From Trichobilharzia szidati (lineage: Eukaryota; Platyhelminthes; Trematoda; Strigeidida; Schistosomatidae): 64,000 nt of DNA. Location: positions 35,908,804 to 35,972,803 of the forward strand of contig OX235277.1 of assembly GCA_944472155.2 (NCBI GenBank), given 5' to 3'. The number at the start of each line of letters is the position of its first letter. Positions within the stretch are counted from its first letter, which is position 1. This document shows, in pieces, positions 1 to 11,149 of this stretch. Both the position numbers and the translations under genes were made by a program. The notes beneath the pieces are model-generated. The model had not been told where the DNA came from and made no database searches. It saw nothing but the letters and a program-made list of their open reading frames with translations.

Positions 1-135
1 TTTTGTATTTCCCAATGAATGAAAAACAAAACGATATTGTTTTTACTGACGTTTCGCTATTTAATGCTGCTAATAGCTTTATCAAAGTATTATTAAACCG
101 GAATTTACAAAATCTCAGCATATATATAACAAACA
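1..135 (-). mobile_element. 3' terminus of a PLE-C Penelope-like element
   Basis: The reverse complement matches the 3' end of the PLE-C copy at about 28502-28633 over its whole length. It shares the AAATAGCGAAACGTCAGT block, the TTTGATAAAGC block and the final GGGAAATACAAA. No coding sequence remains. The element lies on the minus strand and is cut by the window edge. Confidence 0.8.
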
Positions 136-263
136 GTTAGGGGGTGAGAAAATAGACATAGGTCAAGTTAAAGGGACATATTGAAAGTAAAAATAGCGAT
201 GAAGATAACTATACCAAATAACAAAGGTAATAGTATGTCTGTTATGATATCGAAAAAAAATTG

Positions 264-600
264 CTATCCCAAATAGCCCAGTGGTAACGTCTCCGACTGC
301 AGTCAGCACTAGGTGATGCGGGTTCAAATCTCAGGAGGGACAAGAGTTCTTTCAAGGTTGCAAATGCGCCTCGCTGACTGGTGAGTGCCAACTAACACGA
401 AACTTAGGTCAGGTAAGGCTTCCTGCCGATTACCTCAAACTATCGAATACCAAAAATTCACAGTGCACCATGATGGCGAGCTACGTAAAATGTTGGCCAC
501 ATTGCCAACTTGACAGTTGGAATTCAGTCTCCACCAAAGAAAGGACTAGACACATTATTATAATGACTAACTGTACAATCTCATTATAGTTTTGGTTAGT
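264..600 (+). repeat. SINE-B copy (tRNA-like head, hammerhead motif)
   Basis: An A-box-like TAGCCCAGTGG lies at 274-284 and a B-box-like GGTTCAAATC at 321-330. A family body recurs at 13.9, 24.9, 26.9, 55.4 and 63.5 kb. The body includes a hammerhead-like core (378-403) and ends near the GGACTAGACACATTA block. It has no A-rich tail. It is read as a tRNA-derived short repeat, not a tRNA gene, because no acceptor stem or cloverleaf can be completed. Confidence 0.75.
378..403 (+). ncRNA. Degenerate hammerhead core in SINE-B
   Basis: CTGGTGA (378-384) stands where the hammerhead core requires CUGANGA. It is followed by stem II strands GTG and CAC (385-398) and GAAAC (399-403). The A6-to-G change should reduce or abolish cleavage. 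Other SINE-B copies supply the intact CTGATGA and the full GTGC/GCAC stem. Confidence 0.5.
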
Positions 601-904
601 CACCATAACTGTTTTATACTTAATATTTATTTGTCAATTTATGTATATTAGAGTAAAGCTCGAAGAGATTTAATTGAAAGCATTATTGTTCACTCAAATT
701 TGTTGTTCTAAACGTTGCTATGGGAATAAAGTCTTACTGCGATTAACAAAGTTAGTGTTTTAAATAATATGGGATCCATTAGATCAATTGATTACAGTTC
801 GAAAGCATCAGTAAGAGATGATATACATTTATATAACACTAATGTGAACATATCTGAGTTCTGTACCCCGTGCCAAGTAGTAGAATATAATAAATAATAC
901 TGAA
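601..904. other. Mostly unassigned; PLE-B terminal remnant at 642-712
   Basis: Bases 642-712 resemble the right arm of the 3.1-4.0 kb PLE-B (shared TATTAGAGTA, then TAATTGAAAG, then CTCAA). Nothing else is recognised. Confidence 0.4.
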
Positions 905-1215
905 TTTAGGCGTAGAATGTTAGAAGGGAATCGACTGAAACGGCTTGGACACATGGTGCGCATACCAAGATGTTGCCTTATTCAACAGACAGTGTCAGCC
1001 GACATGTAATTAGGTTGGAGAAGAGTTAGAGGCGGCCAGAACAGAACCTGTTATCAATTTCTGAAGTCTCTGACAGTTGGTTTGAGTCCACCACGCGGGG
1101 AGATGCAGCCTACTTGGTTGGGTATAACGGAATACTAAGAAACAACGACGGGAGATTGTTGGTGATATGGCTGAAAATTGATACCATCGTCGCAGATTCA
1201 TTCAGTGTTTGTGAT
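905..1215 (+). pseudogene. Decayed C-terminal end of LGH-family non-LTR retrotransposon
   Basis: Parallel to the better copies at 26.2, 30.2 and 36.3 kb, the translated fragments run through RLGHMVR, RVRGGQ, LSPPRGEMQPTWLG and GDMAEN-like blocks, then a CIHSL-like end. Stops and frameshifts interrupt all frames. It has only the region after the reverse transcriptase and is not functional. Confidence 0.7.
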
Positions 1216-1794
1216 CTCCAGTATCCGTTACATCCTAATTTTCTTCCATATTAGTACTGTTTCTGTCTCACATTCCTGCTTATTATAGTACTTGTGAATC
1301 CCTTTTTGCTAACTTTGTGAGCTACTTGAAATATAGCGACTTCGACTGCTGCACTTTTCTTCCATGTTTTATGTCAAAATTCAGTCAGCAGTCAGTTATA
1401 TTTACAACCTCAAATGGAATGGCGTTTCCTTGGGAACTCAAACCTGCATCACCCAGCTATGCAATTATATTCGTTATTACTGAGCTAGTTGGATCGCAGA
1501 TGAGCTGACATTAGGCTGTAATGGATCCAGATTACAGTCACAAAGAAGCGGTCAGTGTCGTTTGTCTATTTCTCAGTACTGAACGAATTCTGTCCGTGAA
1601 TCATTGAAAAAAAATCAACTACTAAAAGAACTAATCTATAGACTGACATACCGAGGACTAGAAAGTGGAATTCCCTGCCATTCAGAAACCAAAGGCATAT
1701 CTTGAGATAAGTTGAGCTGTTTTGCCGAAATAAACGGCTGGTATTCCAACATGTTCCTTCCTCATTTTAATGTTTATTTTTCCGTCCTGTACAT
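1216..1794. other. Unassigned stretch
   Basis: AT-rich with short, unconvincing open frames. I recognise no repeat family or gene. Confidence 0.3.
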
Positions 1795-1995
1795 TTCAAG
1801 TGGAGTATAGGGTTTCCAGCCCTCTTGATGTCTCGGTAGTAGTGGTTTTGTATCTGCTGAGGTAGTCTCGGCAGCTTTTCGCTAAAAGTTTCCTCTCCTC
1901 CCCTGGACTCGAACTGGAACGTGGAATGCATCAGTCAGAAGAAGAAATCCGGACTACGTGAGTGATTGGCAAGCAGTCTACTCTTGAGCTATCGA
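1795..1995 (-). repeat. Degraded SINE-C copy
   Basis: On the plus strand it starts with the family's 3' end (AGTGGAGTATAGGG, then an AGTGGTTTTGTAT-like block). It runs to a B-box remnant around CTGGACTCGAACTGG and the ACTCTTGAGCTATCG head. Order and spacing match SINE-C at 43.6 kb. Confidence 0.5.
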
Positions 1996-3147
1996 CTCAC
2001 TTTTATCCATCTATCTTCGTTTACAGCAGACAGGTTTTCTAGATGTTACATAAGTAAGCAGACAAATAATATTTAACAATTGATGCCACTGATATGTCAG
2101 AATTATAGAAGAACCACTTGCGTCATCACTTGATTTATCCGTGAAAAAATTGAAAATATAATGATTTTAAATTCTGTTTCTATTTGATTTGTCCCCCTTT
2201 TCATACTATCAAGAGATACTGTGAAAAAGGCAGACAGAGACAGTAAGAATAGCTTACATATTCAGTCTACATTCATATGTATGAAACGTAGATGAAATTG
2301 TTTTTTTTGAGGTTAGATTTGTCACGAATGGAGATTATTTTTGAAAAAATCACTTGTAACCAAAATGTACGGATTGATTGTTTTTGCCCTAATTTAAGAC
2401 AGTTCAGAATTGCACATATGTATATGATGCATAATTACTTCACGAGGAGGTGAGTTTCGAATGGTCAGGTATTGGATCCATAAATTTAACACTTAGTCAA
2501 TGTATCATGAATTAGCAATCCTACCTCTGTTACGTCTAAATCGATTTTCATTCATCTGAACCAATAAGTACTTTTTCTCAAATTCATCTTGAAAGGAAAT
2601 ACTGCTGTGAACATCATTACACCCTGGTATTTCGCAAACCTCTTGTGCTAATGAAGTTTCCTACCTAGTAGATTTGTCAGCCTACTGTTCTAATCAACTT
2701 TCGCAACGACAACCATCACGATGCAATACCTACGACAAGTAAACCAAGGGAGAAAGAAGGCAAACCGTTAACATGAGAGCTTTTACTGTCCTTCATCAAC
2801 AATGAAAAGGCTTGATAGCAATTCCGCACAAAAAAGGTTTTTAAATCTCCTTGAAAGACATTAGTTTCGTTATTAAGTTAAAACAGTTAACAACTACTGG
2901 TGTTTATTTTTCATAGGGGGCAATATAAACATCGTGGCACTGTAAACGAGCGTAGCAGTAGAGGGGTTTTTGAAATAAAAGGTGAATTTAACACCTTAAT
3001 CGTCAGAAAAAAGAAACTAAAGGCGTATGAAAAGATTAGTACCTCTTCTTACTTGAGTAAACTTGGAACCATACTGTCTGAGATCTCCTGTGATTAGATT
3101 GTCTTCAGTGTTGGAACTCCTTCCTATTCTCCAACTTCCTTTGGTTT
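1996..3147. other. Unassigned stretch
   Basis: AT-rich sequence with no open frame of note and no match to the families defined in this window. A short frame near 2900-3097 has no recognisable domain. Confidence 0.3.
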
Positions 3148-3989
3148 AACAGAAAGATTGAGCGAAGAAATATTTACTTTTCAATTAGATCCTCTTCTCT
3201 GGCTCTACTCTAATATATATGGCATTTTTACAATACACAACAATTTACCAAACAAGTGGTGATATGTTTGTTAACAATAATTAAACAGTGTCAAAATGTC
3301 AGTGGGTTGATAATTAACGAAGAGAATCAATACACACATCTCAAAGGTAGAAATGGATAGAATAAATTAATTTTACAAGAACAACACGTAATTAAAGATG
3401 AAGTGGTCAAAATAAAAATAAAATAATTTGGACAATTATAATTTAATAGGGGGAGGGGGCCGACGTAGTCCTGTCTAGTAACGATGGCCACGGTAAGGAA
3501 AGTGGCTGTACAAATTTCTTCTGTACACATAGGCTTAGTTTCTTCTGGTGGATTCCGATTGCTTCAGCTGTCTGTAGAAGACGAACTCGTAGAGCAAAGT
3601 TAAGATTAGTCGGAATGCGATAAATAATTTAAATGCAGTATTCGCATCAACCTTGTGCTCAGTATCAACAAGGTCTGCTAAAATAGAACTACGAATAGAT
3701 CTTGTTTGTCCCTTGCTTAACCATGTTGGATGGTGTTCAGAAATACGACGATGAAACTGCCTAATTGTACGCCCAATATAGCTGGCTCCGCAGCTGCAGT
3801 CAAACTGGTAGACACACATAGAAGAGGCAACCCATTGACATTTTGACACTGTTTAATTATTGTTAACAAACATATCACCACTTGTTTGGTAAATTGTTGT
3901 GTATTGTAAAAATGCCATATATATTAGAGTAGAGCCAGAGAAGAGGATCTAATTGAAAAGTAAATATTTCTTCGCTCAATCTTTCTGTT
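3148..3989 (-). mobile_element. Fold-back PLE-B element with 162-bp inverted arms
   Basis: Bases 3148-3309 are the reverse complement of 3828-3989 with about one mismatch. Between the arms, on the minus strand, lies a 5'-truncated GIY-YIG coding segment and its 3' untranslated part. The distal arm joins directly upstream of the GIY-YIG codons, so an inverted copy of the element's own end replaces the missing reverse transcriptase. Confidence 0.8.
3443..3849 (-). pseudogene. GIY-YIG endonuclease domain of PLE-B, frameshifted
   Basis: The readable domain starts SSMCVYQFDCSCGASYIG, with the GIY-equivalent VYQ, a CxC pair and YIG, then an RRISEHHP block. Near the SFKVIY-like segment the frame shifts. 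The end, with TAEAIGIH, LCVQKK and PLSLPW, is read in another frame. In Penelope-like elements this domain nicks target DNA. The reverse transcriptase is absent, so the copy is non-autonomous and dead. Confidence 0.8.
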
Positions 3990-5317
3990 TTCCAAATGTC
4001 TAAATGGGTATATTTCCTTTGGTTTAGTTTCGTATCAAGTGGAGTTAGTTTAAACATTTCAAGTAGGACAGTTAAAAGTATCTGAAATTGTTAGGATGTG
4101 TCGTGGAAACGTTGTAACTGGATTTTGGATCTCATCCATGTTTCACGGCCCACTCCTACTTCTTAAACCACATTTCCACTTCTACTTTTACATTACATGG
4201 TGGTGAGTATGTAATAAAAAATAGATCTTGAAGTTGGCCACTAGTGATCCGCGAACTAGTACCCATTTTAAGATTTCAATTAGGTGGATTTCACCGCAGA
4301 TCTTTACTTGCAATATATCGCAAAAGTCTGACAGAAGCCATCTCTAACTAATCCAATGGTTGAGTGTCAGTGCGCCTTTTTTTAGGAGCTGAAAGTTGCA
4401 GGCACAATCAATGGTCGAGTTATTGCTGGTTGTTTGTCGCAAATCATCATACTTTTGTGTCATGAAGTTAACCTTGCAATCTGCTGAGAAAAGAATGGAA
4501 TTATTGCTTCGTGATTACTGAGATCTTCAGGAAGGTTAAACATTAAGCACCAAAATGAATCAATAGAGAAATGATCTTGAGTGCACATGGAAAAGTTGAA
4601 TTCTTCGTATTAAATGCATATATTTATGAAAATATTGAATGAAAAGGCATACAAGTGTTACACAGGTTACCTTCCTCTGACCTGCGGCAAAAATGCCTCT
4701 CAGTCTTGAACTGGAGCTTCAATATAGTAACCATTCCACTACGTGTATTCCTCTAGGTCTCCTCACAATGACCCTAAATCTAATGAGAAACTATTCCTAA
4801 ACAGACCCTAACTCTAACTCGAACCAACCATGATGTCTCCCTTAGCAGGCGAACCTACACTTGGCCCAAACCCTAATCTTTCTCAAACCTAACAAAAACG
4901 CACCAGATATCATATATAATATTGAAACCCTTCCTTGAGCATATTTTATTCGTGATTGTAGTATTATTTGCCGAGTTTCACTAACTTTCTGCCTGAGCAT
5001 CCCAAAGTCAGTGATACAGTTGCATTCCATTGGTACTCACTAGTGCTTAAGATATGACTTAGTTGAATCAACTAAATGAATAGCACTCGGTATTTGATCA
5101 ATAAACTGTGACGTATAGTAGACTTTAAGCTATTTGAATAGTGTTGTTCATTTGTTGGTATTTAGTGGCTGAAATCTACTCACTAAAAAAAGACTACAGA
5201 ATGAAGTTGCCATAACTTCTGGTAAGAAATCCCCACCAGAGGTGTTCAACAAGTCATGTGTGAGGACATATAATCGCTGATGATTTTGGATGACCGTGTC
5301 ACTATATATCGAAAATT
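3990..5317. other. Unassigned; degenerate CCCTAA-like tract at 4768-4890
   Basis: No gene is recognised. Around 4768-4890 scattered ACCCTAA, CCTAAA and AACCCTAATC units hint at a decayed telomere-type repeat, much weaker than the one at 54.35 kb. Confidence 0.3.
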
Positions 5318-5595
5318 GACAGAAGTTAGAATTCGTGGGTTGTTCGTTGGGTTTCCTCAAAGTGACTGAGTGAACAATGGACTCGCCTTGTAATCTGCAG
5401 GCTTTGGGCTCGTTTCCTAATGGGCTTATGAGTGCGTATTGCTAAAAAGTCCCAAATAAGAATGAAACAGCTGTCCAGTACTCTCTAACTCTCAGCCTTT
5501 CTCTAACTGAGGCTTGTTAGTACGTGATCTAACTTTAAATCAATCTAATCCCCGTAAACTAACGTTTTAAAGTTCAAATCTATGTAGGGTAGGGG
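5318..5595 (+). repeat. SINE-A copy
   Basis: It carries the family landmarks in order: AGAAGTTAGAATTCGTGGG, a CTCGCCTTGTAA head, a decayed B box, AAGTCCCAAATAAGAATGAAAC (hammerhead stem II and GAAAC region), AGCTGTCCAGTACTC and TTTCTCTAACTGA. The hammerhead core is mutated to CTAAAAA. Confidence 0.65.
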
Positions 5596-5934
5596 CAGAA
5601 ATCAAGTAGACAGTGTAATTATTAATTCATTTGAAATTTCCCTTCGATCTACCGGGATATAAATCAAGTCTCTTGACTAACTTATCAAAGTCTACAATTG
5701 ATGGGAGATACTCTTAGTGAAATTCTATCTCAACGTCTAACGACAGCGAAAAACAAGACTCTTTATTCTGTACATCTGTTCATATCCTGCGGCAGCCAAC
5801 GAGTGTTCATCCCGAAACTGAAATACACCTTACGTAATCTTAGCTCCTCCTCATGAATACACCATTTCAACTCTTCCTGTGGTCCAGGTTATATAGGGCG
5901 TAAGACTCTGTAGGTTCGTTTACAGATTGGAGAA
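5596..5934. other. Unassigned stretch
   Basis: Nothing recognised on either strand. Confidence 0.3.
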
Positions 5935-6130
5935 CACTTACCAGCTTGTTTCAGTCAGGATGAAGTCAAATGCACAAAAATCTCGATTCTGTCACACCTG
6001 GTCAATGCTGGGTATAGCATTGACGCCAATACAGCCTTCAGGGTTATATACCACATTCCCAAGTCATCATCACACACAGTTTGTCTGCGTCTTTTACGTT
6101 GGGCTGAAAATGATGTGCGGTAAGATTGGC
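5935..6130 (-). repeat. Unclassified repeat shared with 7683-7800
   Basis: The reverse complement ends in ACAAGCTGGTAAGT, which also occurs at the 7.68 kb copy, with a weaker ATATA-ACYCTGAA block upstream in both. The CTG/GTAAGT junction looks like a splice donor, but no acceptor or conserved exon was found. An open frame of about 105 codons here is unlike any family I know. Confidence 0.35.
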
Positions 6131-6929
6131 TAAACAGGTATTCAAACAGAACACGTTCGGATGCTGTTCCCAACTCACAGAAACTTGGATTGAAATCTCT
6201 TCTCCCCTTTTCTTTTTTGATTCGTTTTCTCCAGGTTTTGGGGAAAAGTGTTTTACTGCTTAGACCATCCACTCTCTCAATAATATCAGATTTTCCATTT
6301 ATACTATTTGGAATTATTAGTAGTGATATTATCTCTTTTCTTAATAAGTGCCTAAACCTGTTTCATTTCACATATTGGTTATTTCATAATGAACTTATCA
6401 TTGCAGTCTTATTATCTCCTCTTAACTGCCTACTATTTTGTATCTAATACCTATTATAGCCCTGAAAGGACTTGTCACTTTTCCTTCTCCACATTGTGTG
6501 AATCTGTTATAACTGACTCATCACCATCATTGTCTTGCATTTCACAGTATTTGTAACTGAATTCAGACCAGCACACTTTTCACAAATACTACTCATTTAG
6601 CCATCCTATAAATAATCTTTTATTCTGCTTATTATTGTCACGATAAATATCACATTTCACAACTAGAAGAACACGCAGAGGATCCACTGAAAGGAGTATT
6701 CCTCGTTAAGACTGACTTTTCAATCATAATATGGGAATATCTCACACAACTATATCTTATCAGAGTTAGACGTTCAAGTGTTGATTTGTATGGATTCGAC
6801 TGACCTCAGTCTGACACCACTAAGAGATTTGCTGAAAGAAATGATGACTTCATTTAGCCCAAACTTGAAACTCCTCATCAGGATGAACCTATTACCTTCA
6901 CGTTGCAGTGGAACTGAACATTGGATCGG
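6131..6929. other. Unassigned stretch
   Basis: An 85-codon hydrophobic open frame at 6190-6447 has no recognisable domain and lies in AT/T-rich sequence. I see nothing else. Confidence 0.3.
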
Positions 6930-7200
6930 TAAATTTTGGAAATCGTGAGTCACTGGGTTCTAGCCCGATAGATAAGTGGAGGAAGTCTTCACCTAATGGT
7001 CTTATGGTCATGGTTTCCACACACTACTTTCGCAGCTCAACGAGTATGTACTGATGAAGAGTCCTACACAATCACGAAACAGTCGTTTATCGCTCTCTTA
7101 TTTTGAGTATTCTTCCGTTTGAGAAATGTCTATCCTGTTAGAAAGTCCCACACCAGGACTAGAGAGCTAGCTGTCTAGTCCTCCTTTGTTTCGATTGATT
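6930..7200 (+). repeat. Degenerate SINE-A copy
   Basis: TCACTGGGTTCTAGCCCGAT, then TGTACTGATGAAGAGTCCT (around 7053), then CACGAAACAG match the SINE-A hammerhead section. A second partial stem II-like piece (GTCCCACACCAGGACT) follows near 7146. The B box is not recognisable. Confidence 0.5.
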
Positions 7201-7682
7201 CTTTAATAGTGATGTGTCGTGTGATGAAGTATACACGGGAAAGCATTGGTTTGGTTTTTCTATCTTTTTAAAATAAGAGAAATCTTTACTTTAGTGATAT
7301 TTTTAGCTAGAAATGTTATCAAATATTATTAACGAATACACCAGTTTGATAGGGTTAAATGAAGCAAAAATAACGGAATGCAACAGACCGGCAAGAAGTC
7401 ACTTTTTATGATCATATGATTTCATCAATTTGCTTTACTGTCACACAGTAACTTAAGCAATACAAAGTCGTAGTAAATCATAGGCAACTCAGGTAAGAAT
7501 TTATCCAAATAATCACGGGGTAGACGAAATTCTTAGTTTCGGATTGGATCAAAAATTGACTCCAGTTTGGGAACTTTTGAAAGTGGGGAGAGCTAGGTAG
7601 CTGTCTCTTCAGCAGTATGCAGTCATGATTATACCGAGGATCAGACTTGAAACATTTTGAAACATGACATTATCTAGATACG
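7201..7682. other. Unassigned stretch
   Basis: No gene or family match seen. Confidence 0.3.
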
Positions 7683-7800
7683 TCCATGAGTACTTACCAG
7701 CTTGTTTGTCAAAAGGAGAAGGATCAACAGTTTGATTCTGGAGTACATTGTTACTTCTGGCCATGCAGCATCTTCAGGGATTCCATTCAGAGTCATATAT
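7683..7800 (-). repeat. Unclassified repeat shared with 5935-6130
   Basis: Same ACAAGCTGGTAAGT end as the 5.9 kb copy, read on the minus strand, and a loosely similar upstream segment. Family unknown. Confidence 0.35.
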
Positions 7801-8039
7801 AAAATATGATAGAGCCACTGAGGAGGATTTTTCTCACATCTTCTTCAAGCAACCGTAGACTTAGTTCTCCATAAAGAAAAACGTGAAATTCGTATTTGGA
7901 AAGTTTTCATCCAGCCTGTTTTACCACCATACTTTCAAAGTCAGTTTAGTTTTCCTAAACAGTTGTATAATAAACCGTATGTAATCCTTTCAATTTCTTA
8001 ATTTGCTTTGTACTCCATCAACAATCCTTTACTTTTTGT

Positions 8040-8385
8040 TCTTTATCGATTAATGTGGTTGAGTAGAGCTCAGCTAAAATTAAAATTGAACAAAGGTCAA
8101 GTTAACAACTGTGGTAATAGGGGGGTGGGGAAGAAAATTCTACAATTAAAAAACAAACATGCATAAACGATGAAACAAAAATTACGTATTTGGTGTTAAC
8201 ATAGGTCACGTCCACTGTAGATTTAATGACTGAACAAACTTCTTTTGTATGTAGAGTTCAGCATTTGATATGTGAATTGCTATTGCTTCTGCAGTTTGGA
8301 GAAGTTTGATTCGTACTCTTATAGCAAGACTCCCACGTATTCTGTAGATAGCTTTGAAGTTGTTTTATGGGTATGCTTGGTGTCC
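8040..8385 (-). mobile_element. Inverted 3' end of a PLE-B element
   Basis: Reverse-complemented, it holds the last third of the GIY-YIG reading frame (NFKAIYRIRG-like to the LQTAEAIAIH block), then the PLE-B 3' untranslated sequence with TTGTTCAGTCATTAAATC, CCCACCCCCCTATTA and TTCAATTTTA, also seen at 51.6-51.7 kb. It abuts a plus-strand copy at 8386, forming a fold-back pair. Confidence 0.75.
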
Positions 8386-8925
8386 TAATCTACCAATTCA
8401 CCTGCTCGTGTGGAGCTAGATATGTTGGCCTTACATTGTGTTTTCTATTCAAACGTATCATAGAACACTTACCCACAGTCATGGTTTAATAAAGCAGAAA
8501 CAAGGTTCCCCCAAAGATCTATTCTGGAACACCTGATCGAATCGGAGCACCAAGGAAACCGACAAAACGACTTCAAAGTCATCTACGGAATTCTTAGGAA
8601 TCTTGCTAAAGGAGTACGAATCAAACGTCTCCAAACTGCAGAAGCAATAGCAATTCACATATCAAATCCTGAACTCTGCAAATAAAAGAAGTTTTTTCAG
8701 TCATTAAATCACGTTAATTGGATTACGTCACTCAACTTGCTTATTTAACCTTATCAATAAATTTCAAATGATTATTCATCGCCTAACCAATTGGTTCTCA
8801 ACCCTCCCGATTACGTAAGATTATTTAAAAACTTTTCGAATTTTTTATCATTACTCATACACTTGGATTTATTTTGTTACTAACTGACAATAACACTGAC
8901 CTCTGTTATCAGTTAACACTGTATG
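8386..8925 (+). pseudogene. PLE-B GIY-YIG domain plus 3' region, broken
   Basis: Translation gives YQFTCSCGARYVGLT, then an RIIEHLP block, EHLIES, NDFKVIYGILRNLAK and LQTAEAIAIHISNPELC, in more than one frame with internal stops. YIG is replaced by YVG. The C-terminal 167 bases (8544-8710) are repeated in inverted orientation at 8220-8385. A non-coding 3' tail follows. Confidence 0.75.
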
Positions 8926-8937
8926 TATTGATTAATA

Positions 8938-9428
8938 AATATTCCCTTGGCTTCGAGTGGAGCATAGGTCTTCAACAACACATCTCCACTTTCTTCTATC
9001 TTCTGCTGTCCCCTTCAATGGGGTTCACAATTGTTCAGAACCTCTCATCTCCTCCTCCACAAATGATCTCTTCCATGTCATCCTCTCAATGACGAACCAA
9101 ACGTCGCTTCCCATGGGGATTCCACTCAAGCAATGGCCTGAACTGAGCGGGATGTCATTAAACGGCCTCCTCAAAGTATGACCGATCAACCCGTCTCCAT
9201 TGTCTCTTACATATTTATTGTAGAAAAGGCTCTTGATTGGTTTGTTCCCAGCCAGAGTTTCTTGTTGCTAATTATTTCTAGCGAGCGATTTGATCTTCAA
9301 GGTAGAGGCAACGATGGCAGCTGTTGGCAGATGTCTGTAACTTGTTGGGAACGCTTTTCGTGACATGCAGTGCAAATTTCTGACCCGTGTAGAAGAACTT
9401 AGTGAGTCAAAAGTTGTGCTGAATATTG
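8938..9428 (-). pseudogene. RTE-type retrotransposon C-terminal fragment
   Basis: It aligns by eye with the better minus-strand copy at 44.46-45.2 kb: CTTCAACAACACATCTCCAC, a GACGAACCAAACGTCGCTTC block, AAAGTATGACCGATCAAC and TTTTCGTGACATGCAGTGC. It corresponds to the region after the RTE reverse transcriptase domain and the 3' end. No intact frame. Confidence 0.65.
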
Positions 9429-9716
9429 TTCTTTATGCCGAGTGCTGAGTGTATATAAAAACCCTTAAATAATTGTAAAGCTATGAAGTGAAATTACGGA
9501 AAAAGGAAGAAATCTCTTTGCTATAATGTGTCCACAGGACCTTTTTATTTAAAGGTAAGCTCGTTGTGCATTCAACCATTTCAGTGAAATCCAGTAGCAT
9601 AGACGAGTACTTGTCTTCACATCAGACTCTCTGATCTCAACTAATCACAACTTCTCACTAGAACATCAGGTAAAAGCTCACCCTGTAATCAGTCAATTGT
9701 CTAGTTACCTCACTGC

Positions 9717-11040
9717 TTACTGATCCACTGTTAGCCAAGCGGGATAATGTCCTTTGACTCGTTTACATAAAACACGCACCGAATAACCTATATGTCTCGC
9801 TCCCTGTGAGCAAGTGAATTGGTAGATACGCATAGATGGGGTCAAGTGCGATAAGATGTCTTTAGAGTTGTCGAAGAACATTGGATGGCAACAGGATACC
9901 AATCGTAATGTAGCAGCAAAAAGCGTTTTTTCAAGGCATTTGATATTCGCTTATTTAGAATTTCTGCCAGGAGGTAGTCTCTGAATGTCATATCCATGTG
10001 TAGCATCTTCTTCGGCATAGAGATAGTATGTTCTCTGTTGATTTTGGGTTTTTACCGGCTTATCTGTTAAGCTTCCGGGTAGCCATTCTCTAGTAGTGTC
10101 TTCCTCAAAAGAGTGACCTCTTCATCCACTGTTTCAGGATTGCAGATTCTTCAGATCCTTGTAGAAAGAGATATTATCAAGTTACATTTACGATTTATGA
10201 GTACATAAGTGTAAAAGTTTGTCAGCTAGACGTACCATGTAGGCTTCCTTTATACGGATCCATCCAATGTCCTATTCGTCTTCTTTCATAGTTGAACGTC
10301 CAGAAAGAGGGTGGTCTGTCCGGTTTCTAATTCAACTGTAAGCTTCATGGCTGAGTGGTAACTATTTTAAAATTGAAGGATATTATTGAGGTCCAATTTT
10401 TTATCATAAATGATGAAAGTATCTTTGATGTACCTTTCACACAGAGAAAAGCTGTCATTGGTCAATTTCAACGGACCATTTCCCAAACATTTCCGTGAAA
10501 ATATTTGCAAGCACCAAACCCAAAGGTGATGCAATAGCCACTCCATTTTCCTATGTGTGAATGGGACCACTGAATGTAAACTGGATGCTCACAAGGTATC
10601 TAGGTAGAAATTATTTTAATCTAGAAGTCTGTATTCCTATATTGAAGCTGTTGTCTTCCAAGTACTCGGGTAGGAAACAAATCGTCTCAGTAATCTGGAT
10701 GTTGGTGAAAACAGACTTGGCATCGAGTGATGTCATGCATTTGTTGACCGAATTCACACCTTCTATACAGTCAACGGATTCAAACGTATCTCAAAGACTG
10801 TACTTGGAAATTCGTTTTGTAACAGACTGTATGAGTTTTGCTAGCCATTTCTCAAATGGATGGTTAAGACATCCGAATACGTCCTAAATGGCGTCCAAAT
10901 AAAGTTCCTATTTATGAGTTTCTTGGTAATCCATACAGTTGGGACATTATTGCCATTATATATAAGTCTGCTAACTTATATATAAACAGTGATTATGCAG
11001 CCATTGATAAAGAAATCGGCAGAAAAATTCCTCTGTTGAA
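9717..11040 (-). pseudogene. PLE-B reverse transcriptase, linker and partial GIY-YIG
   Basis: Reading the minus strand from about 11000 down, in shifting frames, it shows HPFEKWLAK, MTSLDAKSVFTNI (first catalytic Asp block), ASPLGLVLANIF, RYIKDTFIIYDKK (where PLE RTs have a YxDD box; the first Asp is now Lys), TLFLDVQL and RKPTWYV. It continues with a NGYPE thumb region, MPKKMLHMD linker and IYQFTCSQGARHIG, stopping at 9717. This is the most complete PLE-B here, but in-frame stops and the YIKD change rule out activity. Confidence 0.8.
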
Positions 11041-11149
11041 CTTCTAGTCTTCTCTCTAAATTTTAAATATGTTCAATAATGATTACAATTATATCTCAAT
11101 TTGAGGGTGAAACAATAAGGGGTATCAATTCGTGGCCAAATTTGAAACA

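Noticed and set aside
264..340. tRNA gene at the SINE-B head
   Set aside because: A and B boxes are present but no acceptor stem pairs and the same head recurs with a common non-tRNA body.
5955..6272. 105-codon minus-strand ORF as a conserved exon
   Set aside because: No recognisable domain; partly covered by an unclassified repeat.
6190..6447. 85-codon hydrophobic ORF as a membrane protein
   Set aside because: T-rich sequence produces runs of Leu/Phe/Ile by chance; no homologous copy or motif.
7690..7705. Splice donor of a host gene on the minus strand
   Set aside because: A lone GTAAGT match without an acceptor, open exon or conservation is not enough.
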